DNA from: JBHIKY01 sp042139015 | GTDB taxonomy: Bacteria; Bacillota; Bacilli; Bacillales; Marinococcaceae | Length of the DNA: 5,917 nucleotides | Assembly (NCBI RefSeq): GCF_042139015.1 | Contig: NZ_JBHIKY010000047.1 | Span: 1 to 5,917 of the forward strand | Direction: 5' to 3' | Shown: positions 5,846-5,917 of the stretch, piece after piece | How positions within the stretch are numbered: the stretch's first letter is position 1 | Layout: each line of letters begins with the position of its first letter | The notes under the pieces: model-generated | What the model saw: the letters and a program-made list of their open reading frames with translations, nothing else | The model's database searches: none | What the model was told of the DNA's origin: nothing | Translations under genes and position numbers: made by a program

Positions 5846-5917
5846 ATGGCTAAATATAGTGATGATTTTAAATTTAACGTGGTGAAAGAGTATCTAGAAG
5901 GTTCGTTGGGGTATAGG
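5846..5917 (+). CDS. IS3-family transposase OrfA, N-terminal fragment (right copy)
   Basis: The frame opens with ATG 5846 and runs 24 codons to the window end without a stop, encoding the same residues as the left copy (MAKYSDDFKF to GSLGYR). It resembles the N-terminal helix-turn-helix region of IS150-type OrfA. SD GGGGTG lies 7 bases upstream but within the hairpin stem. The gene is truncated by the end of the data. Confidence 0.8.
   Translation, partial: MAKYSDDFKFNVVKEYLEGSLGYR

Larger units (their letters stand above)
5793..5917 (+). mobile_element. IS3-family insertion sequence, orfA-proximal end (right copy, partial)
   Basis: This 125-bp segment is the inverted counterpart of 126-2, differing at 5805 (C, against T in the left copy read in the same sense) and 5829 (T, against G). 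It contains the IS tip, the hairpin and the start of orfA, reading rightward out of the window. The tip may include T5791-G5792 to give a TG end. The rest of the element lies outside the window. Confidence 0.85.

Overview
The window looks like Bacillaceae (low-to-moderate GC Firmicute) chromosome, probably from a halophilic or alkaliphilic member. The evidence is a yuiC-like 3D-domain gene close to a yuiD-like DUF212 gene, Bacillus-type Shine-Dalgarno (SD) sites, TTG and GTG starts, a Gram-positive lipoprotein signal, and a TRAP transporter whose exported binding protein is very acidic. This assignment is inferred from gene content; no search was run.

Layout. Both ends (1-126 and 5793-5917) are the same 125-bp sequence in inverted orientation with two mismatches: the tip and first 24 codons of an IS3-family transposase gene (orfA), each copy reading out of the window. 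Next to the left copy is a small terminator-like hairpin, then yuiC (+, best start TTG 226), a cell-wall-active 3D-domain protein. It converges on, and overlaps by 22 bp, a two-gene minus-strand unit: yuiD-like (DUF212, divergent PAP2) followed 18 bp later by a signal-less BtuF-like cobalamin-binding-protein homologue. A region of about 600 bp without a gene (2178-2777) holds a minus-strand promoter for yuiD and a clear plus-strand sigma-A promoter (TTGAAC-17-TATGAT) with a small inverted repeat just downstream. That promoter serves a complete TRAP transporter operon in the order dctQ-dctM-dctP, with the binding protein last and a hairpin in front of it.

How it works together. DctP (lipoprotein binding protein), DctQ (small 4-TM subunit) and DctM (large multi-TM subunit) form one ion-gradient-driven importer for an organic acid or similar solute; the substrate cannot be read from sequence. 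YuiC, YuiD and the BtuF-like protein are ordinary housekeeping-type genes unrelated to the transporter.

The most interesting structure is at the edges. The IS tip forms a perfect 15-bp hairpin followed by TTTTT that looks like an intrinsic terminator and also hides the orfA SD, so it could end dctP transcripts and silence read-through transposase translation. Both copies abut A-rich/GCCCG terminator-like sequence. Both window ends stop at nearly the same IS base, which suggests a short-read contig broken at a multicopy IS, so a composite transposon should not be assumed. I see no defence, CRISPR or otherwise clearly undescribed system here.
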